64,000 nucleotides of DNA. It comes from Azospirillum sp. SYSU D00513. GTDB lineage: Bacteria > Pseudomonadota > Alphaproteobacteria > Azospirillales > Azospirillaceae. Shown piece after piece: positions 9,176 through 18,339 of this stretch (position 1 is its first letter; each line of letters starts with the position of its first letter). The DNA lies in the NCBI RefSeq assembly GCF_017356015.1, contig NZ_JAFIQV010000001.1, forward strand, positions 1-64,000. The letters run 5' to 3'. The translations under genes were made by a program, and so were the position numbers. Under the pieces are notes generated by a model. The model made no database searches. It was not told the DNA's origin and saw only the letters and a list, made by a program, of their open reading frames with translations.

Positions 9176-10837
9176 CTACTGCTCCGTCCGGCGCTGGATG
9201 TAGTCCAGCCCGCCGATGCGGAACCAGCGGTAGCCGTAGGGTTCCAGCACGAGGTGGTGGCGGCCGTCCTCGCAGGGTTCGCTGTGATCCTCGGACAGCA
9301 GGTTGATGAGGCGGCAGCTCGTGCCCTTGTCGTCGGGGTCGAGGCGGACCTCGTGCGGGCGGTCATCGAAATTGTGGAGTGTCAGCAGGGCGTTGTTCCG
9401 CCAGGAATAGCGCAGGGCGAGGATGGCGGGGATGCCGGTCTCCACGATGTCGAAGTCGCCCCAGCCGATCTCCGGGCATTCCTTGCGCATGCGGATGATG
9501 CGCTCCATCCAGTTCAGCAGGGATTGCGGGTCGCGGCGCTGTTCGGCGACGTTGACGCGCTTGTAGCCGTAGGGGCCGTCGGCGATCACCGGGCGGACGG
9601 GCTTCTTGGCCTTGGTGAAGCCGCCCTGCTCCTCCGGGGTCCATTGCATGGGCGTGCGGGCGCACTCGCGTTCCGGCAGGCTGAGGTCGTCGCCCATGCC
9701 GATCTCGTCGCCATAGTTGAGGACCGGCGTGCCCGGCAGGGTGAAGAGCAGGCTGTAGGCCAGCTCCAGCCGGCGGCGGTCATCCTTCAGCATCGGGGCG
9801 AGCCGGCGGCGGATGCCCCGGCCGTAGAGCTGCATGTTCTCCTCCGGCCCGAAGGCATCGAAGACCGCCTGACGCTCCTCCTCCTCCAGCCGGCCGAGGT
9901 CCAGCTCGTCGTGGTTGCGCAGGAACATGCCCCATTGGGCGGTAGCGGGGCGCGAGCGGGTGTCCTTCAGGGCCTGGGCCAGCGGTCCGGTGTCGGCCGT
10001 CGCCAGCGCCAGGAACAGGCGCTGGTTGACGTGGAAATTGAACATCATGTGCATGCGCTCGCCGTGCTGGCCGAAATACTCCATGTTGCCCTTGGGCTCG
10101 ATGTTGGCCTCGGCCAGCAGCAGGGCGTCGCCCTTGCGCCACTGCACGAACTCGCGGAAGGTCCGCAGCAGGTCGAACCGCTCCTCCTGCTGGACCACCT
10201 GCGCCCCTTCGGTCGCGATGATGAAGGGCACGGCGTCCATGCGGAAGCCGGAGACGCCCAGCTCGATCCAGAATCCGATGATCTTCAGCAGCTCCGCCTG
10301 GACCTCCGGGTTGCCGGTGTTGAGGTCGGGCTGGAACTCGTAGAAACGGTGGAAATAGTAGGCCTTGGCCTGCTTGCTGTAGGTCCAGGTCGTCTCCTGC
10401 ACGCCGGGGAAGACCATGCCCTGGTCGGCGTTGGCCGGCTTCTTGTCCGACCAGAGATACCAGTTGCGGTACTTGGAGTCGGGGTTGCGGCAGGCCTCCT
10501 TGAACCAGGGGTGCTGGTCGGAGGTGTGGTTGGCGACGAGGTCCATGATCAGCCGGATGCCGCGCAGCTTGCAGCCATGGCTGAACTCCACGAAGTCGCC
10601 GAGCGTGCCGTAGCGCGGATCGACGTTGTAATAGTCGGTGATGTCGTAGCCGTGGTCGCGCAGGGGCGAGGGCTGGAACGGGCCGAGCCAGATCGTGGTC
10701 ACCCCCAGCCCGTGCAGATAGTCGAGCTGGTTCAACAATCCCTGGAAGTCCCCCATTCCGTTGCCATCGGAATCCATGAAGGTGGACAGGGACAGATTGT
10801 AGATGACCGCGTTCTTGTACCAGAGGTCGTTGATCAC
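9176..10837 (-). CDS. GH13 alpha-amylase family enzyme, trehalose-synthase-like
   Basis: This is a glycoside hydrolase family 13 enzyme acting on alpha-glucosides. The catalytic residues are visible: nucleophile D201 in GFRMDAVP, acid/base E243 in LLAEANI, and the stabilising D310 in LRNHDELD. The start WYKNAVIYNLSLSTFMDSDG and the NHTSDQHPWF motif resemble trehalose synthase and oligo-glucosidase subfamilies, but the exact reaction cannot be decided here. There is no signal peptide, so it acts in the cytoplasm. The GTG start at 10837 has AAAGGGAG upstream and gives 553 residues. It follows rsmD by 62 bases on the same strand and is probably cotranscribed with it. Confidence 0.88.
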   Translation of the reverse strand: MINDLWYKNAVIYNLSLSTFMDSDGNGMGDFQGLLNQLDYLHGLGVTTIWLGPFQPSPLRDHGYDITDYYNVDPRYGTLGDFVEFSHGCKLRGIRLIMDLVANHTSDQHPWFKEACRNPDSKYRNWYLWSDKKPANADQGMVFPGVQETTWTYSKQAKAYYFHRFYEFQPDLNTGNPEVQAELLKIIGFWIELGVSGFRMDAVPFIIATEGAQVVQQEERFDLLRTFREFVQWRKGDALLLAEANIEPKGNMEYFGQHGERMHMMFNFHVNQRLFLALATADTGPLAQALKDTRSRPATAQWGMFLRNHDELDLGRLEEEERQAVFDAFGPEENMQLYGRGIRRRLAPMLKDDRRRLELAYSLLFTLPGTPVLNYGDEIGMGDDLSLPERECARTPMQWTPEEQGGFTKAKKPVRPVIADGPYGYKRVNVAEQRRDPQSLLNWMERIIRMRKECPEIGWGDFDIVETGIPAILALRYSWRNNALLTLHNFDDRPHEVRLDPDDKGTSCRLINLLSEDHSEPCEDGRHHLVLEPYGYRWFRIGGLDYIQRRTEQ

Positions 10838-10899
10838 GCCGGCTCTCCCTTTCCGCGACCGCCTTTCAACAGCGGCGAGGCTCGGAGGTGCCCTGCGGG

Positions 10900-11466
10900 T
10901 CAGGCGCCGTAGCGCAGGAAATGGAGGCGCGTGTCGCCGTAGCGGCGCTCGTCCAGCGCCGTGAAGCCGTCGGGCAGCGGCAGGGGATCGGCCTTGGCGA
11001 CCTCCACCACCGCCACGGCACCCGGCGCCAGCCAGCCGGCCCCGGCCAGCCCGGCCAGCGCCCTCGGCGCCAGCTCCCTGCCGTAGGGCGGGTCGAGGAA
11101 GGCCAGCGTGCAGGCTTGGCGGGGCGGCGGCGGCTTGGTGGCGTCGGCGCGCAGCACCGCAGCGCGCTCCCCCTCCCCCAGATCGGCGATGTTGGCGCGG
11201 ACGGCGTCCAGCGCCGCCCGCCCGATGTCGAGAAAGCTGCAATGGGCGGCCCCGCGCGACAGCGCCTCCAGCCCGAGGGCGCCGGTGCCGCAGAAGGCGT
11301 CCACCACGACGGCGTCCTCCACGGGCGAGCCCTCCTCCGGCCCCCAGCCCGACGAGGCCAGGATGCTGAAGAGGGATTCGCGCGTGCGGTCGGTGGTCGG
11401 CCGCGTGTCCATGCCGCCGGGTGCGGCCAGCCGCCGCCCCCGGTGCTTACCGGCGACGATCCGCAC
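10900..11466 (-). CDS. rsmD: 16S rRNA (guanine(966)-N(2))-methyltransferase RsmD
   Basis: RsmD methylates guanine 966 of 16S rRNA using S-adenosylmethionine. The protein starts MRIVAGKHRGRRL from a GTG at 11466, the standard family start. It has the SAM-binding motif DAFCGTGALGLEAL and the catalytic DPPY motif in FLDPPYG. The 188-residue length is normal. The start lies inside the end of the upstream pseudouridine synthase gene (20-base overlap), so translation is probably coupled. The two form an rRNA-modification pair. Confidence 0.93.
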   Translation of the reverse strand: MRIVAGKHRGRRLAAPGGMDTRPTTDRTRESLFSILASSGWGPEEGSPVEDAVVVDAFCGTGALGLEALSRGAAHCSFLDIGRAALDAVRANIADLGEGERAAVLRADATKPPPPRQACTLAFLDPPYGRELAPRALAGLAGAGWLAPGAVAVVEVAKADPLPLPDGFTALDERRYGDTRLHFLRYGA

Positions 11467-13078
11467 GGCCCCGCTCCGTCCGGCCGCGCTCGCCCGGACC
11501 CGCCTGACCGCGTTCGGCCTGGCCGCGCTCGGGGCGGCCGCCTTCCGGGCGCCCGCGCTCGGCCCGCGCGCCGCCGGCCGGCTTGTCCGTCCCGCCCGGC
11601 TTCGGTTTGCCCGCAGAGGGTTTTGCCGCCTGCGGCTTCGTAGCTTGAGGCTTGCCCGCATGGGGCTTCGCCGCGTTGGGCTTGCCCGCATAAGGCTTGT
11701 CGGAATGGGGCTTGTCGGCACCCGGCTTGGCCGCCCGGCCCCGCGACTGGGCACCGGTGGCCGGCTTCGCGCCGGTGGCCGGCCTTGCTCCGGCGACGTC
11801 GTCGCCCTGGTGCGCGGCGCGGCCCTTGCCGGCCCCGCCCCGCTTCGTCCCGCCGGGTTTCGGCGCGGCCTTGGCCCAACCGGCCTTGCTCACCTTGACG
11901 GGCGGCTTGCCGGCGGCGGCGGGTCTGGCGGACGACATCGCCTCGCCGCGCTCACCGGCGGCGGCGCGGGCGGGTGCTGCGTCCTGCCTTGCGCTGTCCG
12001 GACGTCCGCCATCGGGCCGTGCGTCAGGTTCCCCGCCCGGCTTGCCGGTCTTGGGACGCGCCCAGCCGGCCTTGGCGCGGGACGGCTTCGGGGCCGCGCT
12101 CTCCTCGCCCGTGTCGAGTTCGGGGCGGTACCTGGCCGGGGCGTGCTGCCGGGCCGGAGCCTTCGCCTCCGCCTTGGCCCAGCCCGCCTTGGCGTCGAAG
12201 GGCTTGGGCGCCACCTTGCCGACGCCGGAGCGGGACGGGGCGCTCTTGGCCGCGTCGCCGCCGGCCAATCCCTTGGACGGCTTCGCGGGTGCCTCCTCGG
12301 CGCCGCTGAAGAAGCGGGCGACCTGCTCCTTCACGATGCGCCGGGGCACCTCCTCCACCTCGCCCTCCGGCAGCTTGCCGAGCTGGAAGGGGCCGTAGGC
12401 GACGCGGATCAGCCGGTTCACGGTCAGGCCCAGCGAGTCCATCACCTTGCGGATCTCGCGGTTCTTGCCTTCCTTGATGCTGACGGTCAGCCAGGCGTTG
12501 CGGCCCTGGACGCGGTCGAGCACCGCTTCCACCGGGCCGTACTTCACCCCCTCGATGGTCGGGCCCTTGGCGAGGGCCGCCAGCTGGATTTCGTCCACCT
12601 CGCCGAACACGCGCACGCGGTAGCGCCGGGTCCAGCCGGTGGCCGGCATCTCCAGGAAGCGCGCCAGCTCGCCGTCGTTGGTGAGCAGCAGCAGCCCCTC
12701 GGTCGTCAGGTCGAGGCGCCCGACGGAGACGACGCGCGGCATGTTCGGCGGCATGCGGTCGAACACCGTCTCGCGGCCCTTCTCGTCGCGTGCCGTGGTC
12801 ACAAGGCCCGACGGCTTGTGGTAGCGCCACAGCCGGGTCGGCTCGGGTTCCGGAATGGGCTTGCCGTCCACCTGCACGATGTCGCCCGGCCGCACCACGA
12901 AGGCGGGGCTGGCGAGCGCCGTGCCGTTGACGGCCACGCGGCCTTCGGTGATCCAGCGTTCGGCGTCGCGGCGCGAGCAGAGGCCCGCGCGCGCCAGCCG
13001 CTTGGCGATGCGCTCCCCGCCTTCGGCGTCGGGGCCGTCGGCAGGGGTTTCGATGGGGTCGAGATCGGGGGTGTCCAT
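11447..13078 (-). CDS. rluB: rRNA pseudouridine synthase, RluB/RsuA type, with long basic tail
   Basis: This enzyme isomerises uridine to pseudouridine in rRNA. An N-terminal S4 RNA-binding domain (about residues 18-75, ERIAKRLARAGLCSRRDAER) is followed by the catalytic domain, with the key aspartate in GRLDLTTEGLLLLTNDG and the NREIRKVMDSLGL block. The family is usually about 250-300 residues. Here a further 280 or so residues form a low-complexity tail rich in Lys, Pro, Ala, Gly and Arg, with repeats such as GKPxAxKP and AGWAK. The start at 13078 (MDTPDLDP) is preferred over a read-through start upstream. RluB versus RluE or RsuA specificity cannot be fixed by eye. Confidence 0.88.
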   Translation of the reverse strand: MDTPDLDPIETPADGPDAEGGERIAKRLARAGLCSRRDAERWITEGRVAVNGTALASPAFVVRPGDIVQVDGKPIPEPEPTRLWRYHKPSGLVTTARDEKGRETVFDRMPPNMPRVVSVGRLDLTTEGLLLLTNDGELARFLEMPATGWTRRYRVRVFGEVDEIQLAALAKGPTIEGVKYGPVEAVLDRVQGRNAWLTVSIKEGKNREIRKVMDSLGLTVNRLIRVAYGPFQLGKLPEGEVEEVPRRIVKEQVARFFSGAEEAPAKPSKGLAGGDAAKSAPSRSGVGKVAPKPFDAKAGWAKAEAKAPARQHAPARYRPELDTGEESAAPKPSRAKAGWARPKTGKPGGEPDARPDGGRPDSARQDAAPARAAAGERGEAMSSARPAAAGKPPVKVSKAGWAKAAPKPGGTKRGGAGKGRAAHQGDDVAGARPATGAKPATGAQSRGRAAKPGADKPHSDKPYAGKPNAAKPHAGKPQATKPQAAKPSAGKPKPGGTDKPAGGARAERGRPEGGRPERGQAERGQAGPGERGRTERGRADRRR

Positions 13079-13153
13079 GGGCTGCGACCATAGGGCCTGG
13101 GGGCCTCGCCCGCAAGCCATGGCCTTGCTTTCCCGCTGATCAGATGCCCGCGC

Positions 13154-13363
13154 TCATTCGTCCAGCCGGAAGCCGACCTTCATGCAGACCTGGAAATGCG
13201 CGACCTTGCCGCCCTGCACATGGCCGCGGATCTCGTCCACCTCGAACCATTCCACATTGCGCAGGGTCTTGGCGGCGCGCTCGATGCCGTTCTTGATGGC
13301 GTCGTCCACCGTGGTCTCCGACGAACCGACGATCTCCACCTTCTTGTAGATATGGTCGCTCAT
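13154..13363 (-). CDS. Dodecin, flavin-binding small protein
   Basis: Dodecins are roughly 70-residue proteins that assemble into hollow dodecamers storing flavin or related ligands. The 69-residue product has the classic pattern: HIYKKVEIVGSS, then DDAIKNGIERA, then the ligand-contacting tryptophan in NVEWFEVDEIRG, then the final strand KVGFRLDE. The start at 13363 is supported by GGAG just upstream. It is cytoplasmic and lies between the pseudouridine synthase gene and the divergent tadA. Confidence 0.93.
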   Translation of the reverse strand: MSDHIYKKVEIVGSSETTVDDAIKNGIERAAKTLRNVEWFEVDEIRGHVQGGKVAHFQVCMKVGFRLDE

Positions 13364-13456
13364 GAGGGGCTCCTGTTGGCCGTGACGAAAGCTCAACAGG
13401 AAAGGACGGCGTTTGGCACCTTGACGCTGTCCGGACGGCGCGCGACGTTTGCCCGC

Positions 13457-13939
13457 ATGCGCAAGCTCTCATCCAGCAATCCCTCACCCCCCAAACCCTC
13501 ACCGATGGAAATCGCCTTCGAGGAGGCGGAGGCCGCGGCCAAGCGCGGCGAGGTGCCGGTGGGCGCCGTGCTGGTCGATCCCGCGACGGGCGACATCCTC
13601 GGCCGCGCCGGCAACCGGACGGAGGAGCTGGCCGACCCCACAGCCCACGCGGAGGTGCTGGCGATCCGCCAGGCCTGCGCGGCGCGCGGCGAACCGCGCC
13701 TGCCCGGATGCGACCTCTACGTCACGTTGGAGCCCTGCGCGCTCTGCGCCACGGCGATCAGCTTCGCGCGGCTGCGGCGCGTCTATTTCGGGGCCTACGA
13801 CCCCAAGGGCGGGGCCGTGGAGCATGGCCCGCGCTTCTTCGGCCAGCCGACCTGCCATCACGCACCCGACGCCTATGGCGGCTTCGACGAGACGCGGGCC
13901 GGCCGGCTGCTGCGCGACTTCTTCCGGGAGCGGCGCTAG
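13457..13939 (+). CDS. tadA: tRNA adenosine(34) deaminase TadA
   Basis: TadA converts adenosine 34 to inosine in tRNA-Arg, widening codon reading. The zinc and catalytic residues are present: HAE at 64-66 and PCALC at 93-97. The GEVPVGAVLVD block is typical. From 13457 the protein has 160 residues. A shorter start at 13505 (MEIAFEEAEAAAKRGEVP) is equally likely on family grounds, and neither has a clear ribosome binding site. The gene converges on purD, with 21 bases between them. Confidence 0.92.
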   Translation: MRKLSSSNPSPPKPSPMEIAFEEAEAAAKRGEVPVGAVLVDPATGDILGRAGNRTEELADPTAHAEVLAIRQACAARGEPRLPGCDLYVTLEPCALCATAISFARLRRVYFGAYDPKGGAVEHGPRFFGQPTCHHAPDAYGGFDETRAGRLLRDFFRERR

Positions 13940-13960
13940 GCCGCTCCCGTCCGAAAGCAC

Positions 13961-15247
13961 TTACCGTCCGACCGCGCGCCAGCCGATGTCGCGGCGGCAG
14001 AAGCCGTTCGGCCAATCGAGCTTGTCCACCGCCTGGTAGGCGCGCGCCTGCGCCTCGGCGACGGTCGGGGCCAGCGCCGTGACGCCCAGCACGCGCCCTC
14101 CGGTGGAGAGCACGCGCCCGTCGTCCGACAGCTTGGTGCCGGCGTGGAAGACGGTGACGCCGTCCACCGCGTTGGCGGCCTCGAAGCCCCGGATCTCCGT
14201 GTTCTTCACGTAATCGCCGGGATAGCCGTTGGCGGCCATGACAACGCAGAGCGCGGTCTGGTCGTGCCAGCGCAGGTCGATGCTGTCGAGCACCCCGTCG
14301 GCGGCTGCCACCAGCGCCGCCAGCACGTCCGACTTCATGCGCATCATCAAGGTCTGGCATTCGGGATCGCCGAAGCGGACGTTGAACTCCAAGGTCTTCG
14401 GCACCGGGCCGTCCGGCCCCTGGAGGATCATCAGCCCGGCGAAGAGCACGCCCTTGAAGGGCTTGCCCTCGGCGGCCATGCCCCTGACCGTGGGCAGGAC
14501 GATCTCGCGCATGACGCGGTCCTGCAGGTCGGGCGTCAGCACCGGGGCCGGGGAATAGGCGCCCATGCCGCCGGTGTTGGGGCCGGTGTCGCCGTCGCCG
14601 ACCGCCTTGTGGTCCTGGGCGGAGACGAGCGGCAGGGCCGTCTCGCCGTCGCACAGCGCGAAGAAGCTGACCTCCTCCCCGTCCAGGAACTCCTCCACCA
14701 CCACCTCGGCGCCGGCGGCGCCGAAGCGGCCCTGCACCAGCGCCTCGTCGATGGCGGCGAAGGCCTCCTCCGCCGTGCGGGCGACGGTGACGCCCTTACC
14801 GGCGGCGAGCCCGTCGGCCTTCACGACGATGGGGGCGCCATTCTTCCGCACGAACGCCTTGGCGGCCTCGGGCTCGGTGAAGCGCCCGTAAGCGGCGGTC
14901 GGCACCTTGTACTTGGCGAGGATGTCTTTCATGAAGCCCTTGGAGCCCTCCAGCTCCGCCGCCGCGGCGCTGGGACCGAAGGCCTTGATGCCGATGGCCG
15001 TCAGCCGGTCCACGAGGCCGAGCACGAGCGGCCCTTCCGGCCCGACCACGACGAAGTCGATGCCGTTGTCACTGGCAAACCGGACCAGGGCGTCCACATC
15101 CTCCGAGCCGATGGGCACGCACTGGGCGACGTCGGCGATGCCAGCGTTGCCGGGGGCGCAATAGAGCGCGTCGCACAGCGGCGAATTCTGGATGGCCCAG
15201 CACAGGGCGTGTTCGCGCCCGCCCGACCCGACGACCAGGACTTTCAT
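13961..15247 (-). CDS. purD: Phosphoribosylamine-glycine ligase PurD
   Basis: PurD performs the second step of purine synthesis, joining glycine to phosphoribosylamine with ATP. The start [17 protein letters not shown] is the family hallmark, and the ATP-grasp core is visible in [35 protein letters not shown] and [12 protein letters not shown]. It has 428 residues, a normal length. It is transcribed away from xseA, and only 57 bases separate the two starts, so their promoters overlap. Confidence 0.96.
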   Translation of the reverse strand: MKVLVVGSGGREHALCWAIQNSPLCDALYCAPGNAGIADVAQCVPIGSEDVDALVRFASDNGIDFVVVGPEGPLVLGLVDRLTAIGIKAFGPSAAAAELEGSKGFMKDILAKYKVPTAAYGRFTEPEAAKAFVRKNGAPIVVKADGLAAGKGVTVARTAEEAFAAIDEALVQGRFGAAGAEVVVEEFLDGEEVSFFALCDGETALPLVSAQDHKAVGDGDTGPNTGGMGAYSPAPVLTPDLQDRVMREIVLPTVRGMAAEGKPFKGVLFAGLMILQGPDGPVPKTLEFNVRFGDPECQTLMMRMKSDVLAALVAAADGVLDSIDLRWHDQTALCVVMAANGYPGDYVKNTEIRGFEAANAVDGVTVFHAGTKLSDDGRVLSTGGRVLGVTALAPTVAEAQARAYQAVDKLDWPNGFCRRDIGWRAVGR

Positions 15248-15304
15248 GGCACCTCGTCCTTCCGTGCTTGTTGCCTGCGGGCAGCCTTGTATCATGGCCC
15301 GGCC

Positions 15305-16969
15305 ATGACACAAGACCTTGATCAGACGACCCCGATCATCGCGGCGGAGCCGCGCCCGGGCTCCAACCTGCCGGAATATTCGGTCGGCGACCTCGCCCGG
15401 CGCCTGAAGCGCACGATCGAGGACGAGTTCGGATTCGTCCGGGTGCGCGGCGAGATCTCCCAGCCGAAGAAGCACAGCTCCGGCCACGTCTATCTCCGCC
15501 TCAAGGACGACACGGCGGTGATCGAGGGGGTGTGCTGGCGCGGCACCGTCGCGAAGCTGGCGATCCGGCCCGAGGAGGGGCTGGAGGTCATCGTCACCGG
15601 CCGCATGACGACCTACCCCGGCCGCTCGCAGTACCAGCTCGTCATCGAGACGATGGAGCTGGCGGGCGAGGGCGCCCTGCTGAAGATGCTGGAGGAGCGC
15701 AAGCGCCGGCTGGCCGCCGAAGGGCTGTTCGACCCCGGCCGCAAGAAGCCCATCCCCTTCCTGCCCACGGTCATCGGCGTCGTCACCTCTCCCACCGGCG
15801 CGGTCATCCGCGACATCCTGCACCGGCTGAACGACCGCTTTCCCCGCCATGTGCTGCTCTGGCCGGTCGCGGTCCAGGGCGACAGCGCCGCCGCCCAGGT
15901 GGCCGCCGCGATCCAGGGCTTCAACCGGATCACACCGGGCGGGCCGGTGCCGCGCCCCGACCTGATCATCGTGGCGCGCGGCGGCGGTTCGCTGGAAGAC
16001 CTCATGGCCTTCAACGAGGAGGCCGTGGTGCGCGCGGCGGCGGCCAGCGCCATCCCGCTGATTTCCGCCGTCGGGCACGAGACCGACACGACGCTGATCG
16101 ACTTCGCCTCCGACCTGCGGGCACCCACCCCGACCGCCGCCGCCGAGATGGCCGTGCCGGTGCGGGCCGAGCTGCTGGCCCAGCTGCTGGACGGGCAGCG
16201 CCGCCTCGTCGCCGGGTCCGGGCGCCTGCTCGCCGAACAGCGCACGCGGGTGGAAGGGCTGGGGCGCGGCCTCGGCGACCCGCGCGCCCTGCTGGAGGGC
16301 TGCGCCCAGCGGCTCGACGACCGGGCCGAGCGGCTGCGGATGGCGTCCGTCAGCCTGCTGGAACGCCGCCGCACCCGCGTCGGCGAGCTGTCCGCCAAGC
16401 TGCGCCACCCGCGCGAGAAGCTGATGCAGGCGAGCCAGCGGCTGGCCTCCGAATCCCGCGCGCTCGACGGCGCCCTGCGCCAGGCGGTCACCGCGACGCG
16501 TGGCCGGCTGGAACGGGTGACGGCGCGCCTCTCGCTCCGCCCCAGCCGCATCAAGGCGGCCGAAGGCGAACGCCGCCTGGAGGACCTGACGCCCCGGCTC
16601 GACCGCGGCTACGCCAAGCTGCTGGAGCAGCGCTCGGCCCGGCTCGCCACCGCCGGGCAGCTCCTGGAAAGCTACTCCTACAAGGGCGTGCTGGAGCGCG
16701 GCTTCGCCCTGGTGGAGGACGCCACGGGCAAGCCCCTGACCAGCGCGGCCGACGCCGCGCCGGGCCTCCCCGTCACCCTCGTCTTCGCCGACGGCAAGGC
16801 CGCCGCGACGATGGACGGCGGCGCGCCCAGGCATGAGCCGAAGCCGGAGCCGAAACCCGAACCGGAACTGGCCGCCGCCGCCCCTGCCCCGGCACCGAAG
16901 CCCAGGGCGGAGAGGAAGGCGGCGGAAAAGAAGCCCTACAAGTCGCCGGTGCAGGGGAGCTTGTTTTAG
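15305..16969 (+). CDS. xseA: Exodeoxyribonuclease VII large subunit XseA
   Basis: XseA is the catalytic subunit of exonuclease VII, which degrades single-stranded DNA from both ends. The N-terminal OB fold ([19 protein letters not shown] and [10 protein letters not shown]) is followed by the nuclease core, with [16 protein letters not shown] and [12 protein letters not shown] long coiled-coil region and a Lys/Pro/Glu-rich tail close the 554-residue protein, which ends KSPVQGSLF. The ATG at 15305 fits the family N terminus. The small subunit xseB is not in this window. Confidence 0.95.
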   Translation: MTQDLDQTTPIIAAEPRPGSNLPEYSVGDLARRLKRTIEDEFGFVRVRGEISQPKKHSSGHVYLRLKDDTAVIEGVCWRGTVAKLAIRPEEGLEVIVTGRMTTYPGRSQYQLVIETMELAGEGALLKMLEERKRRLAAEGLFDPGRKKPIPFLPTVIGVVTSPTGAVIRDILHRLNDRFPRHVLLWPVAVQGDSAAAQVAAAIQGFNRITPGGPVPRPDLIIVARGGGSLEDLMAFNEEAVVRAAAASAIPLISAVGHETDTTLIDFASDLRAPTPTAAAEMAVPVRAELLAQLLDGQRRLVAGSGRLLAEQRTRVEGLGRGLGDPRALLEGCAQRLDDRAERLRMASVSLLERRRTRVGELSAKLRHPREKLMQASQRLASESRALDGALRQAVTATRGRLERVTARLSLRPSRIKAAEGERRLEDLTPRLDRGYAKLLEQRSARLATAGQLLESYSYKGVLERGFALVEDATGKPLTSAADAAPGLPVTLVFADGKAAATMDGGAPRHEPKPEPKPEPELAAAAPAPAPKPRAERKAAEKKPYKSPVQGSLF

Positions 16970-16982
16970 GGCCGGTTAATTT

Positions 16983-17086
16983 CCTCTCCCCTTGGGGAGA
17001 GGATTAAGGTGAGGGGGTCCGGCGATTGCCGAACTGCTCGGTTCCCCTGCCCCCCCCTCACCCTCCCCTCTCCCCAAGGGGAGAGG
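16983..17086. repeat. Paired inverted repeat between xseA and pyrC
   Basis: A 20-base self-complementary block at 16983-17002 (cctctccccttggggagagg) recurs almost exactly at 17067-17086 with the central dinucleotide swapped. The flanking gaggg and ccctc runs extend the pairing. The two blocks can each form a small hairpin or pair with one another across about 64 bases. This is typical of dispersed REP-type sequences in GC-rich proteobacteria. It also sits where the convergent xseA and pyrC transcripts must end. Confidence 0.7.
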
Positions 17087-17120
17087 TTTAAGCCGTGTCT
17101 TTCCCGTTACTTCAACTTCC

Positions 17121-18176
17121 TCAAACCACCCCAACAAACCGCCAGTTCAGCGTCTCGCCGCTGCGGAAGGGCAGGATGCCGTCGCCGTCGGGGAGCAGGA
17201 CGAGGTCGGGCGCCTTGGTCGGGGTGCGGTCCAGGGCGACGCGCTCCTCGGACGGCGGCAGGCCGTAGAAGCGGGGGCCGTTCAGGCTGGCGAAGGCCTC
17301 CAGCCGGTCGATGGCGCCGGCCTTGTCGAAGGCCTCTGCGTAGAGTTCCAGCGCGGTGGCGGCGGTGAAGCAGCCGGCGCAGCCACAAGCGCTCTCCTTC
17401 GCGGTCAGGGCGTGCGGGGCCGTGTCGGTGCCCAGGAAGAAGGGTCCCTCGCCCGAGGTCGCGGCCTCGACCAGCGCCTCGCGGTGCGCCTCGCGCTTGG
17501 CGATGGGCAGGCAGTAGAGGTGCGGGCGGATGCCGCCGGCGAAGATGTCGGAGCGGTTGATCAGCAGGTGGTGCGCCGTGATGGTGGCGCCGATCCGGCC
17601 CGACGCGGCGTGGGCGCGTACGAAGGCCACGGAGTCCGCCGTGGTGCAGTGCTCCAGCACCACGCGCAGGGTCTTGTGGCGCTCCAGCAGCGGGGCCAGC
17701 ACGCGGTCGAGGAAGACGGCCTCGCGGTCGAAGATGTCGATGGCCGGGTCGGTCACCTCCCCATGGATCAGGATCGGCATGCCGATCTCCGCCATGCGCT
17801 CCAGCACCGGCTCGATCCGCGCGATGTCGGTGACGCCGTGGGCGCTGTTGGTGGTCGCGTTGGCCGGGTAGAGCTTCGCCGCCGTGAAGACGCCGTCCCG
17901 GAAGCCCTGGGCCAGATCGTGCGGGTCGGTGCCGTCCGTCAGATAGGCTGTCATCAGCGGCGTGAAGGACATGCCCGCCGGCAGGGCCGCCAGGATGCGG
18001 TCGCGGTAGGCGCGCGCGTCGGCGGCGGTCGCCACGGGGGGCTTCAGGTTCGGCATGATGATGCCGCGCCCGAACTGCGCGGCCGTGTAGGGCAGTACGA
18101 CCTTCATCATGTCGCCGTCACGCACATGCACGTGCCAGTCGTCGGGACGGCGGAGGATGATGCGGTCAGCGGACAT
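17121..18176 (-). CDS. pyrC: Dihydroorotase PyrC (type II)
   Basis: PyrC closes the dihydroorotate ring in pyrimidine synthesis. Zinc ligands are visible: HVHVRDG near the N terminus, the carboxylated lysine in [17 protein letters not shown], the HH in ITAHHLL, and the catalytic aspartate in LGTDTAPH. The start at 18176 gives 351 residues, the usual length for the short homodimeric class. It is divergent from hisS, with 163 bases between the starts. Confidence 0.95.
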   Translation of the reverse strand: MSADRIILRRPDDWHVHVRDGDMMKVVLPYTAAQFGRGIIMPNLKPPVATAADARAYRDRILAALPAGMSFTPLMTAYLTDGTDPHDLAQGFRDGVFTAAKLYPANATTNSAHGVTDIARIEPVLERMAEIGMPILIHGEVTDPAIDIFDREAVFLDRVLAPLLERHKTLRVVLEHCTTADSVAFVRAHAASGRIGATITAHHLLINRSDIFAGGIRPHLYCLPIAKREAHREALVEAATSGEGPFFLGTDTAPHALTAKESACGCAGCFTAATALELYAEAFDKAGAIDRLEAFASLNGPRFYGLPPSEERVALDRTPTKAPDLVLLPDGDGILPFRSGETLNWRFVGVV

Positions 18177-18293
18177 GGGGGCTCCGGGAGGGCGGCGGTT
18201 TCGGTTGCGCGGTGTTCTAGCCCCTTCCGGCGGCAGGCTCAACGGCTTGGCTTTTTCCGTCACCGTTTTGGTGACGCAAGGCCAGAAAGCCGC

Positions 18294-18317
18294 TAGGACA
18301 TGTCCTAAATTTAGGAC
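18294..18317. promoter_or_regulatory. Overlapping palindromes upstream of hisS
   Basis: Two perfect palindromes share a half site. TAGGACATGTCCTA occupies 18294-18307 and GTCCTAAATTTAGGAC occupies 18302-18317. Together they give three alternating TAGGAC-type half sites ending 22 bases before the hisS start codon. The position is right for a repressor operator or promoter element. No known regulator consensus came to mind. Confidence 0.5.
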
Positions 18318-18339
18318 TCGCCCTGAACTGGATCCTTCG

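Noticed and set aside
9116-10912. Long open frame on the plus strand opposite the GH13 gene
   Set aside because: Its product is Val/Ala/Leu/Gly-rich with no domain. The minus strand carries all GH13 catalytic motifs.
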